Program-made: the position numbers and the translations under genes
In this document: one piece after another, positions 53,657 to 62,199 of the stretch
How positions within the stretch are numbered: the first letter of the stretch is position 1
How the letters are laid out: the number at the start of each line of letters is the position of its first letter
From: Pseudomonadota bacterium
GTDB lineage: Bacteria > Pseudomonadota > Gammaproteobacteria > Steroidobacterales > Steroidobacteraceae
NCBI GenBank assembly: GCA_023457495.1
Contig: JAEWLQ010000021.1
Span: 1-62,199 of the forward strand
Direction: 5' to 3'
DNA length: 62,199 nucleotides
The notes under the pieces: model-generated
What the model was told of the DNA's origin: nothing
Seen by the model: the letters and a program-made list of their open reading frames with translations, nothing else
The model's database searches: none

Positions 53657-54631
53657 TCACAGCCATCCTTTCCGCTTGAAGTAGAGGAAAGGGCCAATCG
53701 CGGACACCAGCATCAGTCCCAGCGCGGCCCAGAAGCCCCAGCGGTCGTGCAACCAGGGGATTTGATCGAAATTCATGCCGTAAATGGCCCCGATGACCGA
53801 GGGCGGCAGCAGGAAAACGGTCACGACCGAGAAAATCTTGAGGATGTTGTTCTGGTCGATGTTGATGAGGCCGAGGGTGGCGTCCAGGATGAAACCCACC
53901 TTCGTGCCGAGAAACGAGGCATGGTCGCTCATCGCCATGACGTCGCGCGCGAGCGTGCGCAGCCGGCCCCGGACCTCCTGCGTCATGGGCACGGTCGTGC
54001 TCTGCTGAATGAAGGTCAGCAAGCGGCCGAGACTCACGAGGCTTTCGCGGGCCTTGGATATGAGATCGCCGTTCTGGCCGAGCCGCTCCAGGATGTTGCG
54101 GAAGTCGCGCATGGCGCCGCGCTTGCGCCGCGACGCGCTGAACACCTCGGCCGAAGCAGCGTCGAGGTCCGTTGCCGCGCGTTCGATGACATCGGCCACC
54201 CGATTGACGATGGCTTCCACCAGCCCGGCGAGCAGCGCGGGCGGCGAATTGCACGCGTTGGGATGGCGTTCGGCATACGCGATGAATCGGCGGAATGGCA
54301 GCGGATCGACGTATCGATTCGTCACCAGTTGGGCGCTCGAGAGGATGAACGTGATCTGCGTGCTCTCCGGCAGGTCCGAATCGAGCTTGGTGATCACGGT
54401 CGCGGTCATGTAGAGAGCGCCGTTTTCCTCGTATAGACGGTTCGAGGATTCGATCTCGCGCATTTCGTCGCGGGTCGGGACATCGATCGCCAGAAAACTT
54501 TCCACCTGGCGCTCTTCGGCCGGCGTGGGCTCGAGCAGGTCGAGCCACATGGCATCGGGGGGAATCGCCCCGCCCGCGCGCAATTCGAAGCGCGCAAGTC
54601 CCTGCGGCTGCGGAACGAAGGCGCTCAGCAT
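53657..54631 (-). CDS. corA: CorA-type divalent metal ion transporter
   Basis: 324 residues. Long soluble N-terminal part (about 1-265) and two C-terminal spans; the hallmark YGMNF follows the first span (~284-288) and the protein ends FKRKGWL. CorA proteins carry Mg2+ or Co2+; substrate is inferred from family only. The ATG at 54631 is 38 bases from the dsbA end. Confidence 0.93.
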   Translation of the reverse strand: MLSAFVPQPQGLARFELRAGGAIPPDAMWLDLLEPTPAEERQVESFLAIDVPTRDEMREIESSNRLYEENGALYMTATVITKLDSDLPESTQITFILSSAQLVTNRYVDPLPFRRFIAYAERHPNACNSPPALLAGLVEAIVNRVADVIERAATDLDAASAEVFSASRRKRGAMRDFRNILERLGQNGDLISKARESLVSLGRLLTFIQQSTTVPMTQEVRGRLRTLARDVMAMSDHASFLGTKVGFILDATLGLINIDQNNILKIFSVVTVFLLPPSVIGAIYGMNFDQIPWLHDRWGFWAALGLMLVSAIGPFLYFKRKGWL

Positions 54632-54669
54632 TTACGCGCCGTGTCGATCATACCTTCCGTGAGTCTTGC

Positions 54670-55344
54670 TCAGCGGCTTCGCTCGCTCGCGGCGAGGTCG
54701 TTGATCAGCGAGAGGAGGTTGGCAGGCGTTCCACCGGCCATGGTGACCGTGGTCGTGTATCTGCCATTCACGATGAGCGTCGGCACGCTCGCGATCGAGT
54801 ACATCTGGGTTATCTCTTCCGCGCGTCTCAGGTTCTTGGTCACGGCTTCCGAGTCGTACGCGGCGTTGAAATCATTCTCCGAAACGCCGTTGTCCTTCAG
54901 GAAGGCCATGTGCATGGCGCGCGCCGCGCCTTCGTCGCCGTTGGTCGCGAGCATGTTGCCGTCCCGGTGAATCGCGTCGAACACCTTCGGGTGCAGGTCC
55001 GCGCGGCCGAGCGCCTGCAGCGTATAGAAGAGCCTGGCGTGCTGGCGATGCGGGATTCCCCACATCACCGGCGTGCGCCGGAACTCGATGAACTCGGCCT
55101 TGGTCTCGCGCCAGTTCTCGAGGGTCGGGTCGAGTGAGTAGCAATGGCCGCAGCCATACCAGAACAGCTCGTTCACCTCGACCTGTCCGGGCGCCGCGTC
55201 GGTCGGCTGCGGCGGCCGCACGAGCGTGTAGTTAGTGCCAGCCTGCCACGGTCCGACGGACGCCGCGGCGCGCCGGTCGGCGGCGGACACGACGACCGTT
55301 GCGATCAGTCCCAGTGCGAGCAGATGAAACGAACGAGTCATCAT
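54670..55344 (-). CDS. dsbA: Thiol:disulfide interchange protein DsbA
   Basis: 224 residues with signal peptide (SFHLLALGLIATVVVSA). Thioredoxin fold with active site Cys65-Gly-His-Cys68 (WYGCGHCYSLDP), and SVPTLIVNGRY with the cis-Pro VPT. It introduces disulfides in periplasmic proteins. Lies 21 bases from the cytochrome c4 gene, a pairing common in gammaproteobacteria. Confidence 0.93.
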   Translation of the reverse strand: MMTRSFHLLALGLIATVVVSAADRRAAASVGPWQAGTNYTLVRPPQPTDAAPGQVEVNELFWYGCGHCYSLDPTLENWRETKAEFIEFRRTPVMWGIPHRQHARLFYTLQALGRADLHPKVFDAIHRDGNMLATNGDEGAARAMHMAFLKDNGVSENDFNAAYDSEAVTKNLRRAEEITQMYSIASVPTLIVNGRYTTTVTMAGGTPANLLSLINDLAASERSR

Positions 55345-55365
55345 CGGCTCCTTGCCGGAGCTGCT

Positions 55366-56034
55366 TCAGCGCAGCCCTTGCAGATACGACGCCAGGTTGC
55401 GAATGTCTTCGGGTGAGAGCCGCTCGGCGATCGTGGACATCATCGCGCTGTTGCGCGTGGCATGGACCTTGGCCGGGTCCGTCGCGTCGCGGTAACGGTT
55501 CTGAGTGTGGTAATCCTGCAGCTGCTTCACCGTGTAGACGGAATGTTGCGCGCGCAGCGCCGGGTATCCGGCGGCGGAATTGCCCTGGCCGGCCGGCCCG
55601 TGACAGGCGGTGCAGGCGGGAATGTTCCGGGACGCGTCGCCCGACTTGTACAAGGCCTCTCCGGCCTGCCAGTAAGACGGATCCGCTTCGAGGCCGGTGG
55701 GGGTCTGCTTCGCGAAATATTCGGCTAGGTCCGCGAAGTCCTGTTCGGTCAGGTTCGCGATCACCGGGTACATGACCTCGTTGATGCGCTTGCGCGACTT
55801 GAACATGTCGAGCTGCTCGTGGATATACGCGGCGTTCTGCCCGGCGAGGCTGGGCCACTCCGGGTTCACGCTATTGCCGCCGACACCGTGGCAGGCGGTG
55901 CAAACCGCGGCCTTGGCCTCGCCAGCCTCGGCGCTGCCCTTGGGGGCGTCCGCGGCGGCGGCGGGAATGGCCATTCCGAGCAAGGTGCAAACGAGGGCGG
56001 CGCCAAAGGGCAGGGAAAATCTTCTCTCAATCAT
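55366..56034 (-). CDS. Cytochrome c4 (di-haem)
   Basis: 222 residues from ATG 56034. Signal peptide (LPFGAALVCTLLGMAIPAAAA), then two c-type modules with CTACH at 45-49 and 141-145, each with a later methionine ligand (KRINEVMYP, RNSAMMSTIAE). It carries electrons to cytochrome oxidases. A -10-like TACAAT (56070-56065) is upstream and shares the region with the divergent engB promoter. An ATG at 56073 would add a non-family extension. Confidence 0.92.
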   Translation of the reverse strand: MIERRFSLPFGAALVCTLLGMAIPAAAADAPKGSAEAGEAKAAVCTACHGVGGNSVNPEWPSLAGQNAAYIHEQLDMFKSRKRINEVMYPVIANLTEQDFADLAEYFAKQTPTGLEADPSYWQAGEALYKSGDASRNIPACTACHGPAGQGNSAAGYPALRAQHSVYTVKQLQDYHTQNRYRDATDPAKVHATRNSAMMSTIAERLSPEDIRNLASYLQGLR

Positions 56035-56104
56035 GGTCTTGCGGGACTCCCAGGAAGGCCGCGAATTGTACACTAGCCGCGTTTAAGGGAGCGCGAGCCG
56101 AAAG

Positions 56105-56683
56105 ATGAGTCAGTTTCCGAATGTGCGCTTCCTGATCTCGGTGGCCGAGGCGCGGCAATTCCCCCCGGACGAGGGTCGGGAAATCGCGTTCGCCGGACGC
56201 TCGAACGCCGGCAAATCGAGCGCGATAAACGTCATCCTCGCGCGCAACGGGTTGGCCCGCACCAGCAAGACGCCCGGCCGCACCAAACTACTCAACTTCT
56301 TCGAAGTCGGTGAGGGTCGGCGAATCATCGATTTGCCCGGTTACGGCTTCGCGCGGGCTTCGCCCACGGAGCGGGCCCAGTGGATCAAGGTCATAGAAAC
56401 CCTGCCGCGACGAAAGTGTCTCGCGGGCCTTTTCCTCATCGTCGATATACGCCGCGGCATGAAGGACGAGGATATTCAGCTGGTCTCCTGGGCCGCCGCC
56501 GCGTCCTGGCAGGTGCATGTGCTCCTGACGAAGGCGGACAAGCTCAACCAGCGAGAGCGGGCCGCGGTCCTCAAGGAAACGCAGCAGGCGTTGATGCCCG
56601 GCATGACGGCCCAGGTCTTCTCCGCCCCCGACAAGATCGGAGTCGAAGCCGCCCAAAAGCGCCTACTGCATTTCTTTTCTTAA
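56105..56683 (+). CDS. engB: Ribosome biogenesis GTP-binding protein EngB (YihA)
   Basis: 192 residues, TrmE-Era-EngA-EngB GTPase. G1 GRSNAGKSS (31-39), the KTPGRTK stretch, DLPGYGFA (G3), LLTKADK (G4) and the end AAQKRLLHFFS. Needed for large-subunit maturation. Sits three bases from a chain of hairpins toward polA. Confidence 0.95.
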   Translation: MSQFPNVRFLISVAEARQFPPDEGREIAFAGRSNAGKSSAINVILARNGLARTSKTPGRTKLLNFFEVGEGRRIIDLPGYGFARASPTERAQWIKVIETLPRRKCLAGLFLIVDIRRGMKDEDIQLVSWAAAASWQVHVLLTKADKLNQRERAAVLKETQQALMPGMTAQVFSAPDKIGVEAAQKRLLHFFS

Positions 56684-56692
56684 CAATGATGG

Positions 56693-56713
56693 ACGGGGCC
56701 GCTTCGGCCCCGT
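56693..56713. terminator. Hairpin after engB
   Basis: ACGGGGCC (56693-56700) pairs with GGCCCCGT (56706-56713) around GCTTC, an 8-bp GC-rich stem ten bases after the engB stop. No T run follows, so it is a likely but not classical terminator for engB. Confidence 0.5.
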
Positions 56714-56732
56714 TAGAAGTGGCGCTTGCGCC

Positions 56733-56850
56733 CAAAAAGAAAGCCCCGGTGGCAGAACCACCGGGGCCAGACTAACCCGGCACAGGTCTCGTGAACCGGG
56801 CTACCCGCTCAGGGAGGGAAGCGGGGAGCGGTTTTACGCGCTCAGAAGTA
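56733..56850 (-). ncRNA. Candidate small RNA at the Spot 42/ErsA locus
   Basis: About 118 bases, minus strand, between convergent engB and polA. Four hairpins: GAGCG/CGCTC (56826-56830, 56839-56843), CCCGCT/AGCGGG (56804-56809, 56820-56825), CCCGG/CCGGG (56776-56780, 56796-56800) and a 10-bp stem GCCCCGGTGG/CCACCGGGGC (56743-56752, 56758-56767). On the minus strand the last is followed by TTTCTTTTT (56742-56734), an intrinsic terminator. The second hairpin's loop reads TCCCTCCCTG, complementary to ribosome-binding sites. In E. coli and Pseudomonas the sRNAs Spot 42 and ErsA occupy this position. No clear promoter was found; it may derive from the barrel gene's transcript. Confidence 0.5.
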
Positions 56851-56941
56851 CAGACACGGGGCCCTCCCGAAAGGTTCCGAAATTTCCGAAAAAATCCTGC
56901 CGCAAAATCATGTGGTTGCGGTGCGACCTGTAGTTTTTGCG

Positions 56942-57517
56942 CTACAGAAAGGTGTACGTGAAACCGAGCGAAAGCGTCTCGATGTCATTGTTGACGTCAT
57001 CGTCGAAGGCTTCCGTCTCGAATCTTTCGTATTCGAGGCGCACACCGATGCTGCCAAAGTGAACGCCGACTCCCGCGCCGAAGGTCGGTTCGTAACCGTC
57101 TTCGGACACGCTTCCGGAGACGCCGACACCGCCGCTATCCAGTCTGAACTTGGAGTCCCATCTCACCAGGCCAGCGCGGGCGTAGAAGTCGACGATGCCG
57201 ACCTCCGCCAGGAACAGGGCCGACGCGGTCAGGGCCGTCGATTCGATCGACACACCGCTGCCGTCGTTGAAATCCGCCTTGCCCAGGTCGATGTAGTTGG
57301 CCTCGAACGCGAGCCAGTCGAGCGGACGGAAACCGGCGATCAACTTGAACGAGTTGTCGTCGAATTTTTCGGAACCGTTGATGCCGTCGACCGTGACCTT
57401 GAAATCGGTCTGTGTGACGCCGGCGCCGAGATAAAACCCATTGTCAGCGGCGCGCGCCTGCGGAGCAGCGGCGATCAAGGAAAACGTGCCGAGCACAGCC
57501 AGCGCGGCGAACTTCAT
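56942..57517 (-). CDS. Outer-membrane beta-barrel protein
   Basis: 191 residues from ATG 57517 (upstream ATGs at 57523 and 57538). Signal peptide MKFAALAVLGTFSLIAAAPQ, then an eight-strand barrel pattern (NGFYLGAGVTQTDFKV, FKLIAGFRPLDWLAFEANYIDLG) ending LSLGFTYTFL, with the usual C-terminal aromatic for BAM recognition. Related to OmpA-like/OmpW-like barrels; ligand unknown. Lies between polA and the small-RNA candidate. Confidence 0.82.
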   Translation of the reverse strand: MKFAALAVLGTFSLIAAAPQARAADNGFYLGAGVTQTDFKVTVDGINGSEKFDDNSFKLIAGFRPLDWLAFEANYIDLGKADFNDGSGVSIESTALTASALFLAEVGIVDFYARAGLVRWDSKFRLDSGGVGVSGSVSEDGYEPTFGAGVGVHFGSIGVRLEYERFETEAFDDDVNNDIETLSLGFTYTFL

Positions 57518-57676
57518 GTTCATGATGCGAGACCTCACGAGTTGGGAAGCCTGATTAGAGGCGGTGGAGCCTTAACAATTCCTGAATGGCCTGCCGAATT
57601 GTGACGCGCCGCTCGTTCGTTTTCACAGACTGTCGCGAAGCGCCGACGCTCCAGCCGGACACCTGTTAGGTGCAAA

Positions 57677-60451
57677 CTAGTGCGCGACGTCCCAGTTCGC
57701 TCCGTGCCCGGCGTCGACCTTCAGGGGCACGCGCAGGCTGGCGGCCGCCATCATGTGTTCGCGCACCGCGGCGGTGACCTCGTCCACGCGCGCGGACTCG
57801 ACTTCGAGGACGAGTTCGTCGTGCACCTGCATGATGAGGCGCGCGCCGCGCGCGCGTTCCTCGCACCAGGCGTCCACCGTGATCATCGCGCGTTTGATGA
57901 TGTCGGCGGCGCTCCCTTGCATCGGCGCGTTGATGGCGGCGCGTTCCGCGGCTTGCTGGAACTGCTTGTTGCGCGCGTTGATGTCGGGTAGATAGAGCCG
58001 GCGGCCGAACACGGTCTCCACGTATCCCTGCGATTTCGCCTGCGCGCGCGTCTCCTCCATGTAGCGTTTCACGCCCGGGTAACGCGCGAAATACAGGTCG
58101 ATGTATTCCTGCGCCGCGCCGCGCGGGATCGCGAGCTGCTTGGCGAGGCCGAACGCGCTCATGCCGTAGATGAGCCCGAAGTTGATCGCCTTCGCGGAGC
58201 GCCTCTGATCCGCGCTGACCGCGTCGAGCGGCACGCCGAACACTTCGGACGCCGTCGCCTGGTGGATGTCCTTGTCGCCCGCGAACGCGCTCAGCAGCCC
58301 ATCGTCGCCGGACAGGTGGGCCATGATCCGCAATTCGATTTGCGAGTAGTCGGCCGCCAGCAATACGTGGCCGGGCGGCGCGACGAATGCCTGGCGGATT
58401 CGACGCCCCTCTGGCGTGCGGATGGGAATGTTCTGCAGGTTCGGCTCCTGCGAGGAGAGGCGGCCGGTTGCCGCGACGGCCTGGTGGTAGCTGGTGTGTA
58501 CGCGGCCGGTCCTCGCGTTTATCTGCTCGGGTAGTTTGTCGGTGTAGGTCGACTTGAGTTTCGAGAGGCTGCGGTGCTCGAGGATGAGCTTCGGCAGCTT
58601 GTAACTCTCGGCCAGTTCTTCCAGCACGTCCTCGGCCGTCGATGGCTGCCCAGTGGGCGTCTTGCGCAATACCGGCAGCTGCATCTTCTCGAACAGGATG
58701 TTGCACAGCTGCTTGGGCGAATCGAGGTTGAACGGTGCGCCAGCCTCCTGGTGCGCTTCACCAAGCACTTCCATGAGTCGCTTCGCGAGCTCCCCGCTCT
58801 GCGCGCGCAACATCTGCCGGTCGAGGAGCACGCCGCGCTCTTCCATCCGCGTGAGGACGGGCACGAGTGGTTGTTCGATCTCCTCGTAGAGTTTCTGCAG
58901 TGCCGGCTGCGTCGTGATCTGGGGCCAGAGCACCTCGTGCAGGCGCAGCGTCACGTCCGCGTCTTCCGAGGAATATTCAGCGGCCTTGTCGACGGGGACC
59001 TGGCTGAATGGAATCTGCTTGGCGCCCTTGCCGGCGACGTCCTCGTAGCGAATCGTGCGTATGCCGAGATACCGCTCGGCGGCCGAATCCATGTCGTGTC
59101 GCAGGACGCTGTTCCAGACGTACGACTCGAGCATCGAGTCGAAACGCATGCCCCTGAGCACGATGCCGTGATTGGCGAGCACATGGGCGTCGTACTTGAG
59201 GTGATGGCCGACCTTCGCGTGATCCGCGGATTCCAGCAGCGGCTTCAACTTCGCGAGACTCGCGTCGCGATCGAGCTGGTCGGGCGCGCCGGCGTAATCG
59301 TGTCGCAGCGGTAGATAGGCAGCCTTGCCGGGCGCGAGGGCGAACGACACTCCCACGATCTCCGCCTTCATGTATTCGAGGCTCGTGGTCTCGGTGTCGA
59401 ACGCGAACAGCTCCGCGGCCGAGAGTTGCGCGACCCAGGCGTCGAGCTGCGCCTCGGTCGTGATCGTCTCGTAAAGCCGCGGCGCGGCGGCAATGATCTG
59501 CGCGCCGGAGCTGATGCCGATCGCGGCCGGCGCGCCCTCGACCGCCGGCTTGCCGGTCGCCGCGGGCGCATCCGGCGCCGTGGCCGGCGCGGCCCCGCCG
59601 CCATCGAGCTGCTTGAGCAGCGAGCGCAGCTCGAGCTTGGTGTAGAGGGTGCGCAGCGCCGCGGTGTCGGGTTCCCTGCGCTTGAGATCGTCGAGCGCGA
59701 GCGGGAGCGTGAGATCCGTACGGATGGTCGCGAGCTTCCGCGAAAGCTCGAGCGTGCCCAGGCCCGCGCGCAGATTTTCGCCCACCTTCCCGCTCACATT
59801 CGCGGCGTCCGCCACCAATGCGTCCAGCGTCTGGTATTGGCCGAGCCACTTGGCGGCGGTCTTGGGACCGACCTTGTCAATGCCGGGAATGTTGTCCGAG
59901 CTGTCGCCGACCAGCGCGAGGTAGTCGATGATCTGCTCGGGGAACACGTCGAACTTCGCCTTCACCCCGGCGCGATCGAGCACGGTGTTGGACATCGTGT
60001 TCACGAGCGTGATCTGCGGCGAGACCAGCTGCGCCATGTCCTTGTCGCCGGTCGAAATGAGCACGCTCAGGTTTTCCTTCGCGGCGCTGCAGGCGAGCGT
60101 GCCGATGACATCGTCCGCTTCCACACCGCTCTCGCGCAGGATCGGCAGTCCCATCCCCTTCACGGCTTCGAACAAGGGTTCGATCTGCGAGCGCAGATCG
60201 TCCGGCATCGGCGGCCGGTGCGCCTTGTATTCCGCGAAGAGCTCGTCGCGGAACGTCTTGCCCGATGCGTCGAATACGACCGCGATGCGTTGCGGGTCGT
60301 AGTCCTTGAGGAACTTCGAAAGCATGTTGAGCACGCCGAACACCGCGCCGGTCGGTTCGCCGCGCGAGTTGGTGAAGGGCGGCAGCGCGTGGAATGCGCG
60401 GTACAGGTAGGACGAGCCGTCGACGAGGACGAGATCCGGACGCAAAGTCAT
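57677..60451 (-). CDS. polA: DNA polymerase I
   Basis: 924 residues. 5'-3' nuclease ~1-290 (LVLVDGSSYLYRAFHALPPF), 3'-5' proofreading domain ~325-515 with Asp352, Glu354 (FDTETTSL), Asp in YDAHVLAN and Tyr493/Asp497 (YSSEDAD), all retained, and the polymerase with motif A (Asp701, ADYSQIELR), motif B (RRSAKAINFGLIYG) and motif C (Asp878, VHDELVLE). So all three activities look intact. ATG 60451 gives the standard start; a longer frame exists. Confidence 0.97.
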   Translation of the reverse strand: MTLRPDLVLVDGSSYLYRAFHALPPFTNSRGEPTGAVFGVLNMLSKFLKDYDPQRIAVVFDASGKTFRDELFAEYKAHRPPMPDDLRSQIEPLFEAVKGMGLPILRESGVEADDVIGTLACSAAKENLSVLISTGDKDMAQLVSPQITLVNTMSNTVLDRAGVKAKFDVFPEQIIDYLALVGDSSDNIPGIDKVGPKTAAKWLGQYQTLDALVADAANVSGKVGENLRAGLGTLELSRKLATIRTDLTLPLALDDLKRREPDTAALRTLYTKLELRSLLKQLDGGGAAPATAPDAPAATGKPAVEGAPAAIGISSGAQIIAAAPRLYETITTEAQLDAWVAQLSAAELFAFDTETTSLEYMKAEIVGVSFALAPGKAAYLPLRHDYAGAPDQLDRDASLAKLKPLLESADHAKVGHHLKYDAHVLANHGIVLRGMRFDSMLESYVWNSVLRHDMDSAAERYLGIRTIRYEDVAGKGAKQIPFSQVPVDKAAEYSSEDADVTLRLHEVLWPQITTQPALQKLYEEIEQPLVPVLTRMEERGVLLDRQMLRAQSGELAKRLMEVLGEAHQEAGAPFNLDSPKQLCNILFEKMQLPVLRKTPTGQPSTAEDVLEELAESYKLPKLILEHRSLSKLKSTYTDKLPEQINARTGRVHTSYHQAVAATGRLSSQEPNLQNIPIRTPEGRRIRQAFVAPPGHVLLAADYSQIELRIMAHLSGDDGLLSAFAGDKDIHQATASEVFGVPLDAVSADQRRSAKAINFGLIYGMSAFGLAKQLAIPRGAAQEYIDLYFARYPGVKRYMEETRAQAKSQGYVETVFGRRLYLPDINARNKQFQQAAERAAINAPMQGSAADIIKRAMITVDAWCEERARGARLIMQVHDELVLEVESARVDEVTAAVREHMMAAASLRVPLKVDAGHGANWDVAH

Positions 60452-60455
60452 GCCA

Positions 60456-60725
60456 TCACCGCCGCGGCTCGCCGTTTTTTCCGTCCTTGCCATCCTCCGG
60501 CGGCGTGCCTTCGGGCTTGCTCACTTCGGGCGCGGGGGAGGGCGGCGTGTCGGGCGAGTCGACCGTCTGCGGCGAGTCCGGTGCGCTCGGGGTCAACGGC
60601 GGCGCGGGCCGCGTGACGATGTCCCGCGCCTCGTCCGGTAGATAGAGCGGACCCTTCTGCCCGCAGCCGGCGAGCGAACCCGACAGCAAACACGCCACGA
60701 CCGTCGACGCTGTGATCGATCTCAT
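60456..60725 (-). CDS. lptM: Lipoprotein LptM (YifL-like)
   Basis: 89 residues. Lipobox LAGC at the end of the signal (VVACLLSGSLAGC) then GQKGPLYLPDEAR, the LptM signature, and a Pro-rich tail. LptM helps LptD mature in LPS export. The ATG at 60725 overlaps the thioesterase stop (ATGA); five bases from polA. Confidence 0.86.
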   Translation of the reverse strand: MRSITASTVVACLLSGSLAGCGQKGPLYLPDEARDIVTRPAPPLTPSAPDSPQTVDSPDTPPSPAPEVSKPEGTPPEDGKDGKNGEPRR

Positions 60726-61177
60726 TTCCATGAATCCTTGTCGCTCGACTTCGGTCGCCAGTCCACCACGGCCATCGTGAGACGCGAAATGCACACGAGT
60801 CGCTCGCGAGGATCCCGGATTTCGATGCTCCAAACCTGGCTGCGGGCGCCGATGTGATACGGACGCGCGGTTCCGATCACGAGGCCCTCCGCCACGGGTC
60901 GCAGATGGTTTGCATTGATCTCCTGTCCCAGGCAGCGGAATTTCGAGCGGTCGACGACGAAGTTCGCGGCGACGCTGCCCAGCGTTTCGGCCAGCACCAG
61001 TGATGCGCCGCCGTGCAGATAACCCATCGGCTGGCGAGTGCGTGCTTCGACAGGCATCGTGCCGCGCAGGAAATCCTCGCCGAACTCGGTGAATTCGATG
61101 CCGATGTGCGGCGCGAGCAAGCCCGCCTGGCTCGCACGCGCATCATCGACGGTCGGTGTACCGAACCAGATCCCCAT
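60722..61177 (-). CDS. PaaI/YdiI-like hotdog thioesterase
   Basis: 151 residues, hotdog fold. PHIGIEFTEFGEDFLRGTMPVEARTRQPMGYLHGGASLVLAETLGS contains the HGG motif and catalytic Glu in LAET. Acts on acyl- or aryl-CoA; substrate unknown. Coupled to lptM and 48 bases from argH, all on the same strand. Confidence 0.86.
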   Translation of the reverse strand: MGIWFGTPTVDDARASQAGLLAPHIGIEFTEFGEDFLRGTMPVEARTRQPMGYLHGGASLVLAETLGSVAANFVVDRSKFRCLGQEINANHLRPVAEGLVIGTARPYHIGARSQVWSIEIRDPRERLVCISRLTMAVVDWRPKSSDKDSWK

Positions 61178-61225
61178 TCAGAACTCCTCTGCAACGCCTT
61201 GGCCCGCGGCGTGCGGAGCCCTGCT

Positions 61226-62199
61226 TCACTTGCGATATTTCTCGCCGATGCGGCGGTAAGCCTCGCGAAAGGGGATGCCTTCGCGGACCACGAGCGCGTT
61301 GGCTTCCTCGGCGGCGTGAATCGCAGGGTCGAGTTTGATCCGGTCGGCGCGGAAACGCACGCCATCGATTCCTACGGACATGATGGCCGCGGTGCTGAAC
61401 GCGACGTCGATGCCGCGGAACAGCGGCGGCTTGATGAGCTGCAGGTCACGCTGATACCCCGAGGGCAGCTTCGCGAAGATCCCCAGCACCTCGTCGAGGC
61501 ACGACTGCGCGACGGCGGTGCGGCCGCGGACCAGCTCGAACACGTCCGGGTTGCGCTTCTGCGGCATGATCGACGAGCCCGTCGTGAACGATGCCGGCAG
61601 CTCCACGAATGCGAATTCCTGCGTGTAGAAGAGCAACAGGTCCGCCGCGATCCGTCCGAGATCCTGCATGAGCAGCGCGCAGGCGAACAGCAGCTCGGCT
61701 TCGGCCTTGCCGCGCGAGAGCTGCACGGCGGTGACCGGCTCCTGCACGCTGGTGAATCCGAGCTTTCGCGCCGTGAGCTCACGATCGAGCGGCAGGCCCG
61801 GGGAGCCGTAACCGGCCGCGGAGCCGAGCGGGCTGCGCCCGGCGCGGCGCGCACAAGACAGGAAGCCTGCGGCGTCGTCACGCAACTCGGATGCGAATCC
61901 GCCGGCCCACAGTCCCACGGAACTCGGCATCGCCTGCTGCATGTGCGTGTAACCGGGCAGCGGCGTTGCGCCTTCGCGCGCGGCGAGCCGGTCCAGCGAC
62001 GCGGCGCAGGACTCGGCGGCGGCGGCGAGCTCCTTGCCCGCGTCGAGTAGATAGAGCCGCAGCGCGGTGAGGACCTGGTCGTTGCGCGAGCGGCCGAGGT
62101 GCACCCGGCCGCCGGCCGCGCCGCTGCGCGCGGTGCGGCGCGTCTCGAGCGCGGTCGGCCCATCCACGTCGGCGAGTTCGAGGCGCCCCTGTCCCGCGG
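61226..62199 (-). CDS. argH: Argininosuccinate lyase (5' end outside window)
   Basis: The C-terminal ~325 residues are present. Fumarase/aspartase superfamily: HLGRSRNDQV, PGYTHMQQAMP and the signature SIMPQKRNPDVFELVRG (catalytic Ser/Lys). It splits argininosuccinate into arginine and fumarate. The shorter form and the PGYTHMQ/PSSVGLWAGGF stretches resemble the Xanthomonad/Bacteroidetes type. The N-terminus lies beyond the right edge, so the true start cannot be seen. Confidence 0.93.
   Translation of the reverse strand, partial: AGQGRLELADVDGPTALETRRTARSGAAGGRVHLGRSRNDQVLTALRLYLLDAGKELAAAAESCAASLDRLAAREGATPLPGYTHMQQAMPSSVGLWAGGFASELRDDAAGFLSCARRAGRSPLGSAAGYGSPGLPLDRELTARKLGFTSVQEPVTAVQLSRGKAEAELLFACALLMQDLGRIAADLLLFYTQEFAFVELPASFTTGSSIMPQKRNPDVFELVRGRTAVAQSCLDEVLGIFAKLPSGYQRDLQLIKPPLFRGIDVAFSTAAIMSVGIDGVRFRADRIKLDPAIHAAEEANALVVREGIPFREAYRRIGEKYRK

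Noticed and set aside
56900..56921. A terminator right after the barrel gene (CCGCAA/TTGCGG)
   Set aside because: Only a 6-bp stem with the T run four bases away; the stronger minus-strand terminator is at 56734-56767.

Overview
The window is a dense, GC-rich (roughly two-thirds G+C by eye) stretch of a proteobacterial chromosome. Conserved neighbourhoods point to Gammaproteobacteria: ubiE-ubiJ-ubiB; dapF-DUF484-xerC-hslV-hslU; glnK-amtB next to ubiK-comM; polA near engB, cytochrome c4 and dsbA. The Xanthomonad-like argH and TrpF and the NAD(P)-linked 2-oxoacid oxidoreductase suggest a lineage near Xanthomonadales/Nevskiales/Steroidobacterales. That placement is inference. No prophage, insertion sequence, integrase other than XerC, or CRISPR array was seen; the window looks like core chromosome.

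Layout. 1-1.7 kb: a TolC-like efflux channel (cut by the left edge) behind a TetR repressor with a perfect palindromic operator. 1.8-5.3 kb: ferrous-iron uptake (feoA, feoB, a small Cys-rich membrane protein and an orphan periplasmic binding protein). 5.3-9.1 kb: YajQ, a DUF2780 protein, a HerA-like ATPase and a Rid-family protein. 9.2-15.9 kb: a complete trpLEGDCFBA operon, with a Trp-rich leader peptide, an attenuator and 4-base overlaps between all seven enzymes; an MFS transporter follows. 17.1-20.8 kb: a large hybrid PAS/GAF histidine kinase. 21-24.1 kb: ubiquinone genes. 24.1-24.7 kb: a possible small RNA, a DUF971 gene and a divergent promoter. 24.7-29.4 kb: a three-gene NAD(P)-linked 2-oxoacid:ferredoxin oxidoreductase operon. 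29.5-36.5 kb: ribosomal protein Thx, membrane proteins of unknown role, a FabH-like synthase, pyrophosphatase, an S9 peptidase and a DUF938 methyltransferase. 36.5-41 kb: hslVU, xerC, DUF484, dapF. 41-44.6 kb: GNAT, VOC and a GH106-type glycosidase in one translationally coupled unit. 44.5-49 kb: CoA-binding protein, a truncated ferredoxin/reductase-like protein, a LytS/LytR-type pair and a hydroxyisobutyrate-dehydrogenase relative. 49.2-53 kb: amtB, glnK (with a sigma-54 type promoter), ubiK, comM. 53-62 kb: cytochrome c5, tRNA-Arg(CCG), corA, dsbA, cytochrome c4, engB, a possible Spot 42/ErsA-position small RNA, an outer-membrane barrel, polA, lptM, a thioesterase and argH (cut by the right edge).

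The points most worth a second look are: the hairpin-rich RNA candidate between engB and polA, with a C-rich loop and an intrinsic terminator; the trp attenuator; several promoters whose -10 boxes lie only 7-9 bases from the start codon, suggesting leaderless mRNAs; the oxidoreductase operon; and two REP-like palindromes. No clearly new multi-gene system was identified; the best candidates for something undescribed are the two small RNAs and the HerA-like ATPase pair.
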